Source: an uncultured Collinsella sp. (GTDB lineage Bacteria > Actinomycetota > Coriobacteriia > Coriobacteriales > Coriobacteriaceae). From it: DNA of 41,021 nucleotides. Positions within the stretch are counted from its first letter, which is position 1. Each line of letters opens with the position of its first letter. The translations under genes were made by a program, and so were the position numbers. Under the pieces are notes generated by a model. The model was not told the DNA's origin. It did not search any database and saw only the letters and a program-made list of their open reading frames with translations. The stretch spans positions 1 through 41,021 of the forward strand of contig UROR01000004.1 of assembly GCA_900549535.1 (NCBI GenBank), written 5' to 3'. Shown piece by piece: positions 25,186 through 33,318 of this stretch.

Positions 25186-26510
25186 GTCTGCAGACGAGGA
25201 TTAAAGCCGCTGGCGCGGCCGCCGCGGCTGCCCCCGTTGATGCGGGACGCCGCCGTGCCGTTAAACGCCGCACCAAGCGTGCGGTGATGAACCGCGTGGG
25301 CTACGACGAGGTGGCACGCATCAGTGCCTACGTCGACCCGGCCTTTGCCCGCTCTGAGCTACGTCCGGCAGTGGAAGCGGCGCTCAACGTGGAAGAGCCG
25401 ACCGACTTGGCGACGCCTGAGCGTGAGACCATCATCGACGAGATCCTAGATGACGTGGTGGGCCTGGGACCGCTGCAGCCGCTCATCGAGGATGACACCG
25501 TTACCGAAATCATGGTCAACGGCTGTCGCTCTGCCTTTTTTGAGCGCAACGGCGTTTTGTATCCCATCGAGCACGCGTTTGAGGACGACGAGCAGATCCG
25601 TGTGCTCATCGACCGCATCATCTCGCCGCTCGGCCGTCGTATCGACGAGCGTAGCCCCATCGTCAACGCCCGCCTCAAGACGGGTTATCGCGTCAACGCG
25701 GTGATTCCACCCGTGGCGATCGACGGGCCAATCCTTACCATTCGTAAGTTCTCGGACCGTATCTGTTCGCTGGACGAGCTTGTGGGGTTGGGGTCACTGC
25801 CGCTTTGGTATGCGCAGCTGCTGTCGTGCGCGGTGTCGTTGCGGCAGGACTTGGCGGTTGCGGGAGGCACGGGGTCGGGCAAGACCACGCTGCTCAACGC
25901 GCTGTCGTGCGAGATTTCCACCGGCGAGCGCATCGTGACGATCGAGGATTCCGCCGAGCTCAAGTTTGCACATCACCCACACGTTGTCCGTCTGGAGGCG
26001 CGTGAGGCGTCAATCGAGGGCGAGGGTGCGGTGACGATTCGTGACCTGGTGACCAATGCTCTGCGTATGCGCCCCGACCGCATTGTCGTGGGCGAGGTGC
26101 GCGGTGCCGAGTGCTGCGACATGCTGCAGGCCATGAACACGGGCCACGACGGCTCGCTCACCACGCTCCATGCGGGTACCGAGCAGGAGACCGTGGTTCG
26201 CCTGACGCTGCTTGCGCGCTACGGCATCGATTTGCCGAGTGAGCTTATCGAAGAGCAGATCGCCATGGCGCTCGACGGCATCGTGATGTCCGAGCGTCAT
26301 GCAGATGGTAGGCGCTTTGTCGCCTCATATTCGGGGGTTCGCCGCGGCGCGTCGGGCGGTGTTGAGCTCGAACGCTACGTGACTTTTGATGCCGCCGAAC
26401 GCACCTGGACGCTCGACCGCGAGCCGCCGTTTATTGCGGAGGGCTTGCGGTCGGGAACGCTCACGCAAGAGGAGGTGGACGAATGGAGATCGCTATGCCC
26501 CTCGTCGTAG
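25182..26510 (+). CDS. Tad pilus secretion ATPase TadA/CpaF
   Basis: Hexameric type II/IV secretion ATPase that drives Flp pilus assembly on the cytoplasmic face. Walker A GGTGSGKTTLLNAL at about residues 227-240, Walker B region RPDRIVVGEVRGAECCDML, and the His-containing motif GHDGSLTTLHAGT are intact. The N-terminal domain contains the family block LIEDDTVTEIMVNGC. 442 residues is normal for the family. Overlaps the previous gene by 4 bp and the next by 28 bp. Confidence 0.95.
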   Translation: MSLQTRIKAAGAAAAAAPVDAGRRRAVKRRTKRAVMNRVGYDEVARISAYVDPAFARSELRPAVEAALNVEEPTDLATPERETIIDEILDDVVGLGPLQPLIEDDTVTEIMVNGCRSAFFERNGVLYPIEHAFEDDEQIRVLIDRIISPLGRRIDERSPIVNARLKTGYRVNAVIPPVAIDGPILTIRKFSDRICSLDELVGLGSLPLWYAQLLSCAVSLRQDLAVAGGTGSGKTTLLNALSCEISTGERIVTIEDSAELKFAHHPHVVRLEAREASIEGEGAVTIRDLVTNALRMRPDRIVVGEVRGAECCDMLQAMNTGHDGSLTTLHAGTEQETVVRLTLLARYGIDLPSELIEEQIAMALDGIVMSERHADGRRFVASYSGVRRGASGGVELERYVTFDAAERTWTLDREPPFIAEGLRSGTLTQEEVDEWRSLCPSS

Positions 26511-27409
26511 GGGGTTTGGCGGGGCTTTCCGTCGCGACGGCGTGTGGGGCAGAGCCTCGTGTGCCGCGGATGCCGCCGGCGGAGCTGGTGCGCCAGACGC
26601 TCGAATCGATGGCGGAGAAGCTGCCGCGTGAGTTGGTGGAAAACGACCTGCTGACAAAGATTGCCCGCTCGTGGGCGTCGCTGATCCCCGCAGATCGCCT
26701 TGGGTTTGCTATTGAGGATAACGCGGCTCGTCTGGCATTTCTGCTGCTGTCGAGCGGTATCTGCAGCGTTTTGCTGGCCGTTGCGTCGTTGTCGCCCATC
26801 GGCTTTGTCTTGGGGCTGGTGGCGCCGTTTGGCGTGGGTGCCGCGCGTGACACCTTCGATCGCCGACGCGAGCAGCATGATGTAGAAGAGGCCATGCCCG
26901 AGGCATTCACGGCGTTATCCATGTCGCTTGCCTCGGGGCATTCGCTGGCACAGGGCATGCGCTTTGTGGGCGCCCATGCGCAAGAACCGGTGCATACCGA
27001 GTTTTTGCGGGTGGCGGCGGCAATCGATTGCGGCATCTCGGCGACCGACGCACTCGATGACCTACTCGTTCGCATCGATGCCCCCGGCCTTTCGCTTGTC
27101 ACCTTGGCGCTCAAAGTATCGCAGCGTACCGGGGCTCCACTTGCTGGCTTGCTGTCCGAGGCGTCGAGCATGGTGGGTGAGCGCATTGAGCTCAAACGCC
27201 GTCTGGACGTTAAGACGTCACAGGCGCGTATGTCGGCACACATGGTCGCAGCGATGCCGGCGGGCATGTGCGCGGTACTGGCTTTGCTTTCGGCAGACTT
27301 TCGCCGCGGTCTTGCGACGCCGGCTGGTGCGGGCGCCGTGGTGTTGGGGCTTGCCCTCAACGTCGTTGCCCTGGTAGTTATCCGGCGCATTATGCGGGTG
27401 GAGTTATGA
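26483..27409 (+). CDS. tadB: Tad pilus inner-membrane platform protein TadB
   Basis: Polytopic membrane platform of the pilus machine with a type II secretion GspF-like domain. The GspF core is seen at VEEAMPEAFTALSMSLASGH and LVTLALKVSQRTGAPLAGLL, with hydrophobic pairs of helices at both sides (SSGICSVLLAVASLSPIGFV; VVLGLALNVVALVVI). 308 residues. ATG 26483 lies inside the cpaF gene, and its stop overlaps the tadC start (ATGA). Confidence 0.88.
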   Translation: MEIAMPLVVGGLAGLSVATACGAEPRVPRMPPAELVRQTLESMAEKLPRELVENDLLTKIARSWASLIPADRLGFAIEDNAARLAFLLLSSGICSVLLAVASLSPIGFVLGLVAPFGVGAARDTFDRRREQHDVEEAMPEAFTALSMSLASGHSLAQGMRFVGAHAQEPVHTEFLRVAAAIDCGISATDALDDLLVRIDAPGLSLVTLALKVSQRTGAPLAGLLSEASSMVGERIELKRRLDVKTSQARMSAHMVAAMPAGMCAVLALLSADFRRGLATPAGAGAVVLGLALNVVALVVIRRIMRVEL

Positions 27410-28047
27410 GCGCCCTGGTCGGGGTCGCGGCCTGTCTGTGTGCCCTGAGTGTATTTGCCGCGACAGGTTTGGAGCGTGCGGATGCTCGCAAGATTGCAGA
27501 GGCGTGCAAGCGTGAGGTGGTACTGGTCATTGCTGCGAGCTGCTCGGTGATTGATGCTCTGACCGCGCGAATGAAGGGCGCAATTGGGGTGGGCGGCCCG
27601 GCGCGGGTGTCGCTCGGTGAGGCGTCCGAGATGATCGACGTGGTGCGCCTGGGGCTTTCTGCCGGCCTTTCATTTGATGCGGCGCTCGAGATTTTCTGTG
27701 CCAATCGTCGGTCGGTGCTGGCCGTCCGTCTTGAGCGAGCCTGCATGGCATGGCAGGTGGGCGTGGGGACGCGCGAGGCCGAGTTGTTGGCTGCCGCGCG
27801 TGATTTGGACGTGAGGGCGCTTGAGACCTTTGCCATCACGGTGGGGCAAGCGCTTGCCCTGGGCGCTCCGCTGGCCGAGACGCTGGCTGCTCAAAGTCGC
27901 GAGATCCGTGCGGCCCATCGCGCCGCAGTCGAGCGCGAGATCGAGCGCGCGCCGGTCAAGTTGCTGATTCCCACCGGCACGCTCATCTTGCCGGCGTTGC
28001 TTCTGTCCATATTGGGCCCGCTGCTGGGAGCAGGCGGGATGATGTAG
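27406..28047 (+). CDS. tadC: Tad pilus inner-membrane platform protein TadC
   Basis: Second GspF-like platform protein, partner of TadB. Starts at ATG 27406, overlapping the TadB stop codon. Has an N-terminal helix (SALVGVAACLCALSVFAATG) and the family block EMIDVVRLGLSAGLSFDAAL. The region TFAITVGQALALGAPLAETLA leads to the C-terminal helix LLIPTGTLILPALLLSILGP. 213 residues, shorter than many TadC proteins because the N-terminal segment is reduced. Confidence 0.88.
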   Translation: MSALVGVAACLCALSVFAATGLERADARKIAEACKREVVLVIAASCSVIDALTARMKGAIGVGGPARVSLGEASEMIDVVRLGLSAGLSFDAALEIFCANRRSVLAVRLERACMAWQVGVGTREAELLAAARDLDVRALETFAITVGQALALGAPLAETLAAQSREIRAAHRAAVEREIERAPVKLLIPTGTLILPALLLSILGPLLGAGGMM

Positions 28048-28057
28048 GGAGGAATAC

Positions 28058-28291
28058 ATGAACACGATGACCGACATTGCGGGCAAGGCTTGGAGCTGGG
28101 CTTTTTGCCGGGCAATCCGCGCTCGCCAGCGTGCCGAGGCGTTGTTGCGGGAGGAGAGCGCGCAGGGCACTACCGAATACGCCATCTTGGTCGGCGTGCT
28201 CGTAGTGATCGCGATTATCGCCATCGTCGCGTTTAAGAGCAAAGTCGAAGAACTATGGAACGCGATCAAAGACGGCATCAACAGCCTGTAG
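28058..28291 (+). CDS. Flp-type major pilin candidate
   Basis: 77-residue Flp-like pilin. A 30-residue basic leader ends in EESAQ, then GTTEYAILVGVLVVIAIIAIVAF forms the polymerisation helix with the conserved Glu-Tyr, and a short acidic/basic tail follows. If the Glu is at +5, the cleaved bond lies between Ala and Gln, so the -1 residue is Ala and not the usual Gly. AGGGAGGAA lies just upstream of ATG 28058. Most probably the main structural subunit. Confidence 0.85.
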   Translation: MNTMTDIAGKAWSWAFCRAIRARQRAEALLREESAQGTTEYAILVGVLVVIAIIAIVAFKSKVEELWNAIKDGINSL

Positions 28292-28818
28292 GAGGCAGGC
28301 GGCCTGTTGGTTCGCCGCTGGTGCTCGTCTGTTTGCTCGTGGCAATAGCGGTGACGCTTTGGGGGCTGGGTGTTGCGCGACAGCAGCGTCCAGGCGCTAC
28401 TGCCGATTTGGGATCGGGCTCGGCGGCGGTGTCACAAGCGGAAGGCGCGCAAGATTCGAGCGGTCAGAATGCCGCCGTCACGGCTCAGACCTTTTTGCAG
28501 GCACTCGACGAGCGAGCGGCCAGTGCGACGGAGCCGTCTACAGACAACGCGATTGCGGTTCGGCTCGCATGGTCCGAGGACCGGCCGATGACCGAGGCAG
28601 CAGCAGACTTGCTGCGCGCCTACCGCGAGGTGCCTACGGCCCAACTCGCCCTGAGCGGCTATCTCGATATTAAGGGCAACGTATGGGGCGCCATCGTGCG
28701 CGATGGGCGAGGCTGGGTCGACATGGTGACGGTTGCCGCGGATGCCGGAGATGCCTCGTGCCGCCTGCGTGCCGTGCGTCTGGTTCCGCAAACAACGGAG
28801 TCAAAGGAGGGGTTGTGA
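28255..28818 (+). CDS. Single-pass membrane protein within the Tad operon
   Basis: I do not recognise the family. One transmembrane helix (SPLVLVCLLVAIAVTLWGLG) is followed by an extracytoplasmic domain of about 140 residues. That domain has a Gln/Ser/Ala linker, then a compact alpha/beta region ending in GWVDMVTVAADAGDASC. It sits between two Flp-like pilins, so a role in pilus assembly or surface display is likely. The start is uncertain: ATG 28255 lies inside the previous gene, and the good AGGAGG at 28290 has no in-frame start at normal spacing (GTG 28321 is 25 bases away). Confidence 0.6.
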   Translation: MERDQRRHQQPVGGRRPVGSPLVLVCLLVAIAVTLWGLGVARQQRPGATADLGSGSAAVSQAEGAQDSSGQNAAVTAQTFLQALDERAASATEPSTDNAIAVRLAWSEDRPMTEAAADLLRAYREVPTAQLALSGYLDIKGNVWGAIVRDGRGWVDMVTVAADAGDASCRLRAVRLVPQTTESKEGL

Positions 28819-28819
28819 A

Positions 28820-29038
28820 ATGCATGATGTCCTGCGTGAGGAATCTGCTCAGTCGACCGTCGAATACGCCATCGTCACCGTGGCGCTGTTGTCGATTGCG
28901 CTGGCGATTGCGGGGCTTTGGCGCGCTGGCACCGATGGGCGCTTGGCGGCACTGGTCGAGCGGGCAGCGTCTCATGGCGTCGCCCCATCGTCGGTTATCG
29001 ATGCCGCGACGGGTGCCAAGGACATCGCTCTGTATTGA
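28820..29038 (+). CDS. Second Flp/TadE-like small pilin
   Basis: 72-residue protein with MHDVLREESAQ as leader and STVEYAIVTVALLSIALAIA as the hydrophobic helix, with Glu at +5 after the same Ala-Gln junction. A short hydrophilic C-terminus ends GAKDIALY. AAAGGAGG precedes ATG 28820. It is probably a minor pilin. Its end overlaps the next gene. Confidence 0.75.
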   Translation: MHDVLREESAQSTVEYAIVTVALLSIALAIAGLWRAGTDGRLAALVERAASHGVAPSSVIDAATGAKDIALY

Positions 29039-29513
29039 TATCGCATGCGAGGATCGGGCGCAGTCTACGGTCGAGGCCGCCTTTTTGCTGCCGACGTTTT
29101 TGACGCTTATCTTGCTCGCGTTGCAGCCGGTGTGCCTGCTCTATACGCGCGCGGTCATGGAGTCTGCCGCCGCCGAGACCGCGCGGCTTATGACCACGAC
29201 GACGGTGGAGAACGACGATGACCTTAAGGAGTTCACTCGTCGCAGACTTGCCGCGGTGCCCAACGTCTCGATTTTTCATGCCGGCGGGCCGCTGTCGTGG
29301 GATATCGAGTTGGGGCGGGCCGGTGCCGGCGGTGTTTCGTCCGTGTCTGTTGTCGGCGAGGTTAAGCCGCTGCCCGTGATCGGTGCATTTGTGCGGGCCA
29401 TGGGCAGTGCGGGTGAGGGCGGCTATGTCGAGCTCAAGGTCGACGTCTCGTATCGATCGCGTCCCGAATGGCTGGAGGGAGATTATGATTCATGGATTGC
29501 TGCATGGGATTAG
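29013..29513 (+). CDS. TadE-like pseudopilin
   Basis: TadE-type minor pilin. EDRAQSTVEAAFLLPTFLTL is the class III leader plus N-helix, with Glu at +5 and the Ala-Gln junction. An extracellular domain of about 110 residues follows, ending SRPEWLEGDYDSWIAAWD. No ATG is available before the leader. GTG 29013 gives a 12-residue leader and overlaps the previous gene, and is my best guess; the start is uncertain. Confidence 0.7.
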   Translation: MPRTSLCIDIACEDRAQSTVEAAFLLPTFLTLILLALQPVCLLYTRAVMESAAAETARLMTTTTVENDDDLKEFTRRRLAAVPNVSIFHAGGPLSWDIELGRAGAGGVSSVSVVGEVKPLPVIGAFVRAMGSAGEGGYVELKVDVSYRSRPEWLEGDYDSWIAAWD

Positions 29514-31650
29514 GCGCTGCCTGCTGCGGGCGACGCAAGGGCTTGCGGCCCGCCGTCGACCAGGCGCTCGCCGCAAGCGGGGCGGCTTTATGGGCCGCGC
29601 CGGTATCGACTTGTTTATCGAAGACGGCGCCTATACCACGCTCTCCTCTGCGGTTGTCATTCTGGTGGTGCTTACGCTGCTGTTTTCGTCGACCGCGGCG
29701 ATATGGAGTATGTCGCGCGCCGGAGACACCCAGGTGGCGGCCGATAGCGGTGCACTGGCGGGCGCCAACGTGGTGTCGTCCTATCACACAGCCGCCACGG
29801 TGGTCGATGCGAGCATTTTGAGTTTGGGCCTGGCGGGGTTTGCCACGATCGGCACCGGCTTGGTTGCCATTCTCATTCCGGGCGCCGAGGTTGTCGGCAG
29901 CGATATCATCGATACGGGAACCCAGATTATTAAAACGCGTAACAAGTTTGCTAAAAGCGCGGCAAAGGGCCTGCAAAAGATCGAGACCGCCTTGCCGTAC
30001 CTGGTTGCCGCGCGCGCCATGCAGGCAGTATCGGCGCAGGATACCGACGGCGTGACCTATACCGGTACGGCGCTCGCCGTGCCCAGGACATCCGAGTCGG
30101 ATTTTGTTGCGCTCGAAGGGTCCGAGATTTCGACCGATGCCATTAAAGATGCATCGGAAGATTTGGAACGCGCGGCCGAGGAGCTGCAAAAAGCATCGGA
30201 GGAGACGGCGAAGGCCAAAGAGCGCGCCTGGCTAGCGGATTGCGGTGGGTCGGATAAAGGTTCGGTCGGCAGCTGTTCGTGTATGTGGGAGCGCGCAAAA
30301 AGCCTAACGGATCTCTCCGGTGTTCAAAATCCGCATTACTCATCGAGCGTTACGTGGGAGCCCCAAGTGGCGCTCAATCGCTCGAAGGACTACTACCATC
30401 GGCGTCTGGCAAGCGAGAGGCCCCAAGGCTCGAGTGTCGAGATGAAGGCAGAGTCTGCGGCGCGTAAGGCGTTTTATACCTATGCGAGTGCGGAGGTCGA
30501 TCGGGCATATATAACTGAGAACGGAGACAGGGTTTCCTCCTATATTCCGCTGCTGCCGCGCAACTCTGATGAGGTTCGGGCGACGGAACTCTATACCGAT
30601 GCGGTGTGGCCGACGAGCATGAACGATGACAAGGCGTATCTGCATTACGGGACGACCTGCCCTAACTATAAGAAAGGAACGCCGAGCGGATTTGCTTCGG
30701 TTGCCGATTACGATGGGCAGGATAAATGCAGCAAATGCCATTTTGGCGTTTCGTCGCTTGGTGCTGTTGCGGCGCCTTCAACCTCTATCGAAAACGGCTT
30801 CGAGTATCACTTTGACAAGTTTAAAGACGCCCTGGAGGACTACGTCGACTGTCGCAACAAGGAACTCGAACTCGAGCGTCAGACCGAGGACGAAGCCGAC
30901 CGTGCGGGCAATGCGTTCGATACCGCCATCAAAGAACTATCCGGTGAGCGTCCGCGCATCGCCCCGCCCGGTCGCAACGGCGTGGTCGCCTTTGCGGTCT
31001 CGGGCGCCATCTCCAGTCCCGACGAGCTCAACTCTTCGTTTAGCACGGCAGTCGAGCTTGGCGATCGTGGTGCAATTTCTGCTGCAGTACTCGCACCCGA
31101 TGATGCGACGGCACAAAATAACGTTCTCTCGCGGTTTTTCTCGACGCTTGAGGAGCGTTCGGGCGGCGTTGCCGGCGTGCTCGACGGTGTTATGGATGTT
31201 TGGGGCCGCCTGCTTGTGGGGTACGGAGACATCCAGGGTGCGGCCGACGAGCTTATGGGAGAGCTGATCGGTGGCTTGGGAGGGGGTAGCGGCGCGTTGG
31301 GCTCCATCGCGTCCTGGCTCGGTGACACCGTCTCGTCCTCCGTGGCGGCGCTGGGGCTCGAACCGTGCGATTTGCGTCTGCGAAAACCGGTGCTGACCGA
31401 TACCGCCAATGTCATCAAAAGTCCGGGGTCCGATATCGCAGGCATCTCCAAAACTCAAGATACCCTGCGAAAAATCCCCTTGGGCGTGACTGACCCCAAG
31501 GCACTTTGCGAGGCCTTGGAATATCACGTCGAGCGCACCATCAGCAGCGCGGTGTTCACGCTTGCGGAGATCCCGCTGCCCGGTGGCCGCTCCATCCCGC
31601 TCACTGTCGATGTTGCCACGCTGGTGGGAGCTTTTGGCGGTGGGTCGTAA
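29485..31650 (+). CDS. Large TadG-like secreted/membrane protein of the Tad locus
   Basis: 721-residue protein. ATG 29485 has GGAGG seven bases upstream and overlaps the TadE-like gene. A basic N-terminus of about 45 residues (RRCLLRATQGLAARRRPGAR) precedes the TadG-type helix TTLSSAVVILVVLTLLFSST and the typical block VAADSGALAGANVVSSYHTA. The rest is extracellular. It has a coiled-coil segment (LERAAEELQKASEETAKAKE), a Cys-rich patch CGGSDKGSVGSCSC and a second Cys cluster (CPNYKKG to CSKCHFG). A C-terminal Gly-rich region (GELIGGLGGGSGALGS) follows. It is much larger than usual TadG and lacks a clear VWA domain. It could be a tip adhesin or assembly factor; this is inference from position. 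Confidence 0.7.
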   Translation: MIHGLLHGIRRCLLRATQGLAARRRPGARRKRGGFMGRAGIDLFIEDGAYTTLSSAVVILVVLTLLFSSTAAIWSMSRAGDTQVAADSGALAGANVVSSYHTAATVVDASILSLGLAGFATIGTGLVAILIPGAEVVGSDIIDTGTQIIKTRNKFAKSAAKGLQKIETALPYLVAARAMQAVSAQDTDGVTYTGTALAVPRTSESDFVALEGSEISTDAIKDASEDLERAAEELQKASEETAKAKERAWLADCGGSDKGSVGSCSCMWERAKSLTDLSGVQNPHYSSSVTWEPQVALNRSKDYYHRRLASERPQGSSVEMKAESAARKAFYTYASAEVDRAYITENGDRVSSYIPLLPRNSDEVRATELYTDAVWPTSMNDDKAYLHYGTTCPNYKKGTPSGFASVADYDGQDKCSKCHFGVSSLGAVAAPSTSIENGFEYHFDKFKDALEDYVDCRNKELELERQTEDEADRAGNAFDTAIKELSGERPRIAPPGRNGVVAFAVSGAISSPDELNSSFSTAVELGDRGAISAAVLAPDDATAQNNVLSRFFSTLEERSGGVAGVLDGVMDVWGRLLVGYGDIQGAADELMGELIGGLGGGSGALGSIASWLGDTVSSSVAALGLEPCDLRLRKPVLTDTANVIKSPGSDIAGISKTQDTLRKIPLGVTDPKALCEALEYHVERTISSAVFTLAEIPLPGGRSIPLTVDVATLVGAFGGGS

Positions 31651-32126
31651 TGGGCATTCGCGCGGGCTTGCGCGAGGAGCGTGCCCAGGCGACGGTCGAG
31701 ATGGCCGTGGTCACGCCTGTCCTGCTCGTGCTGGCTCTCGTCGCGTACAACGTCATGATCTTTGCAGGCGCGGTCGCGCGCTTCGACCGCGTGGTGCCCG
31801 ATATCGTGCTAGCACATGCCGTGGCGCCGGGCGGGGAGGGTGACGAGAGCTCCATTGACGCTTCCGCGACCGTTCAAGCTCAGATTCAGGATGCCATGGA
31901 GGGATATGACCTACAGGTCGAGGTCTCGAGCGAGCAAGGCACGGCGTCATCGGATGGTAGTCTGCTCTCTCTTTCTGGCACGTTTAGGACCTATACCTGC
32001 ACCATGCGCTATGAGCCGTGGCCGAGCTCGCTCAGCGTCGCCGGCGTTTCGCTGGGGGCACCGGTGCAGTTGTCGCACGAGCGCGCAGTGACAGTCGACC
32101 CGTGGCGTCCGGGGGTGGTCATGTGA
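31650..32126 (+). CDS. TadE/TadF-like pseudopilin
   Basis: 158 residues starting at ATG 31650, which shares its A with the previous stop codon. EERAQATVEMAVVTPVLLVL forms the class III-like leader and helix, with Glu at +5 and Ala at -1. The extracellular part includes CTMRYEPWPSSLSVAGVSLG, a common TadE-like region. It is probably a minor pilin. Confidence 0.75.
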   Translation: MGIRAGLREERAQATVEMAVVTPVLLVLALVAYNVMIFAGAVARFDRVVPDIVLAHAVAPGGEGDESSIDASATVQAQIQDAMEGYDLQVEVSSEQGTASSDGSLLSLSGTFRTYTCTMRYEPWPSSLSVAGVSLGAPVQLSHERAVTVDPWRPGVVM

Positions 32127-32482
32127 CCGCGGTCTCGTCCTATATCGCCTACGCGCGGGCGCTCAACAGGTTGGGTTGGACGCCGGCCGAGTTTGTGGTG
32201 GCGGAGTCGTTTACCGTGCGTCTGCGCGGCATGCTGGGACGGCGGCCAATTGCCGCCAGCGGACTGCCGCTTGTCATGGCGTTTCCGCGCTGTTCCTCGG
32301 TTCACACCTGCTTTATGGCCTATCCCATCGACATTGCCTTTATCGATCGCAGCGGCAATGTCCTCGCATGCTACGAAAACGTACGCCCTTGGCGTATGTG
32401 TTCCTGTCCCGGTGCCTGGGCGGCACTCGAACGCCCTTCACTCATTGTTTCGCCCCCTGTTCTCCAACGCGTGCCGGCATAA
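32123..32482 (+). CDS. DUF192 family protein
   Basis: 119 residues from GTG 32123, overlapping the preceding stop by 3 bp. DUF192 signature: RLRGMLGRRPIAASGLPLVM, then CSSVHTCFMAYPIDIAFIDR and NVLACYENVRPWRMCSCPGA. There is no signal peptide. DUF192 genes often end actinobacterial Tad loci, but their job is unknown. It is the last gene of the operon. Confidence 0.8.
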   Translation: MTAVSSYIAYARALNRLGWTPAEFVVAESFTVRLRGMLGRRPIAASGLPLVMAFPRCSSVHTCFMAYPIDIAFIDRSGNVLACYENVRPWRMCSCPGAWAALERPSLIVSPPVLQRVPA

Positions 32483-32485
32483 GAA

Positions 32486-32515
32486 TTGGCGACAGGGGAC
32501 TTTCGTCATACGAAA
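32486..32515 (+). promoter_or_regulatory. Promoter and operator of the antitoxin unit
   Basis: TTGGCG (32486-32491), 17 bp, TACGAA (32509-32514). A perfect dyad TTTCGT-CAT-ACGAAA (32501-32515) overlaps the -10, the layout expected for autorepression by a ribbon-helix-helix antitoxin. Confidence 0.5.
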
Positions 32516-32540
32516 TTGGGTAAGATGGAGGAGAAGATGC

Positions 32541-32621
32541 ATGGATGTTGAGATCCATCCCAACGCCAAAAAATACCTGACGGAAGGGGTCGATGATGGG
32601 CGAGACATATACGACCGCTAG
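32541..32621 (+). CDS. Short ORF resembling the N-terminus of a toxin
   Basis: 26 codons starting MDVEIHPNAKKYLTEGVDD, with a strong GGAGGAGAAG site upstream, overlapping the antitoxin start. The opening VEIHPNA is like the first strand of BrnT/DUF4258-like toxins that pair with such antitoxins in actinobacteria, but the rest is missing. It is either a deletion remnant or a translational coupling peptide. Confidence 0.35.
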   Translation: MDVEIHPNAKKYLTEGVDDGRDIYDR

Positions 32622-32880
32622 TGGTCAGGTTGTAACGGATGAAATGATTGACGCGTGGTGTGAGTCGTACGAGCGCGGAGAGTTTCCGGATGGTGAACAC
32701 ACCGTTGGTGGAATCGTGCATGGACGGCCTCCACTCTCAGGTGAGGGAACGGCAACGCTATCGGTCAAGATTCCTCTAGGGATGAAGGAAGCGATTCGTC
32801 GACGGGCGGCGGCTGAAGGAATGACGCCAAGTGAGTTTGCCCGTGCGGCCCTGAGTGAAAAACTTCTTGCGGCCGGTTGA
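32593..32880 (+). CDS. Ribbon-helix-helix (CopG-like) antitoxin
   Basis: 95 residues. The N-terminal half (TASGQVVTDEMIDAWCESYE; GEFPDGEHTVGGIVHGRPPL) is typical of an actinobacterial antitoxin family. The C-terminal half ATLSVKIPLGMKEAIRRRAA and AEGMTPSEFARAALSEKLL is the RHH DNA-binding fold. GGAAGGGG precedes tandem ATGs (32593 and 32596). No intact toxin follows: the next gene is tRNA-Phe. It may be an orphan antitoxin or a regulator. Confidence 0.75.
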   Translation: MMGETYTTASGQVVTDEMIDAWCESYERGEFPDGEHTVGGIVHGRPPLSGEGTATLSVKIPLGMKEAIRRRAAAEGMTPSEFARAALSEKLLAAG

Positions 32881-32955
32881 TACTTCTGATGTGCCGTTCT
32901 ATAGCAGCGAGATCGTGGCCGATGTCGCGCTCAAAAATTTTTTTAAAATTCTCGG

Positions 32956-32983
32956 TTGACCGGAGCGCGTCCTTGGTTATACT
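32956..32983 (+). promoter_or_regulatory. Promoter of tRNA-Phe
   Basis: TTGACC (32956-32961) and TATACT (32978-32983), 16 bp apart, about 25 bases upstream of the tRNA leader. A strong match to consensus. Confidence 0.75.
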
Positions 32984-33015
32984 AATCAAGCCTTGAAACA
33001 AGGCACACCTCAAAT

Positions 33016-33088
<73 letters not shown>

Positions 33089-33101
33089 CCTTGAATTGAC
33101 T

Positions 33102-33130
33102 AGGACCTCTGCAAAGGGGTCCTTTTCTTT
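33102..33130 (+). terminator. Terminator of tRNA-Phe (first copy)
   Basis: AGGACCTCT (33102-33110), GCAA tetraloop, then the complement at 33115-33123 (one wobble), followed by TTTTC. An identical copy lies at 33288-33316. Confidence 0.85.
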
Positions 33131-33132
33131 TA

Positions 33133-33318
33133 TGTGGCCCCCACGCGGAATCGAACCCCGTGAGGGCGCGGAGCTGAGTAAACGCGTGAGCGTTTGCCAG
33201 CGCAGCTCGCAAGGCGCGGAAGCGCCGCAGCGGTCCGCACGCGCGGAGCGCGGGCGCGATTCCCTTCCCCGCCACCTTGAATTGACTAGGACCTCTGCAA
33301 AGGGGTCCTTTTCTTTTA
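33133..33318 (+). mobile_element. tRNA-tail element behind tRNA-Phe (186 bp)
   Basis: Inserted-looking unit after the tRNA terminator. It begins with a reverse-complement T-arm (33148-33160 against 33066-33078, 13 of 13). The next part has hairpins AAACGC-GTGA-GCGTTT (33180-33195, inside GAGCTG/CAGCTC at 33171/33203), GGCGC-GGAA-GCGCC (33213-33226) and CGCGC-GGA-GCGCG (33240-33252). It ends with 62 bp (33257-33318) identical to 33071-33132, that is, the tRNA 3' end from the T-loop through the terminator. No gene fits inside. I infer an attL/attR-like duplication of a minimal element. Confidence 0.6.

Noticed and set aside
33133..33256. A second, inverted tRNA in the tail element
   Set aside because: Only a T-arm-like segment is present; no anticodon arm and no acceptor pairing can be built.
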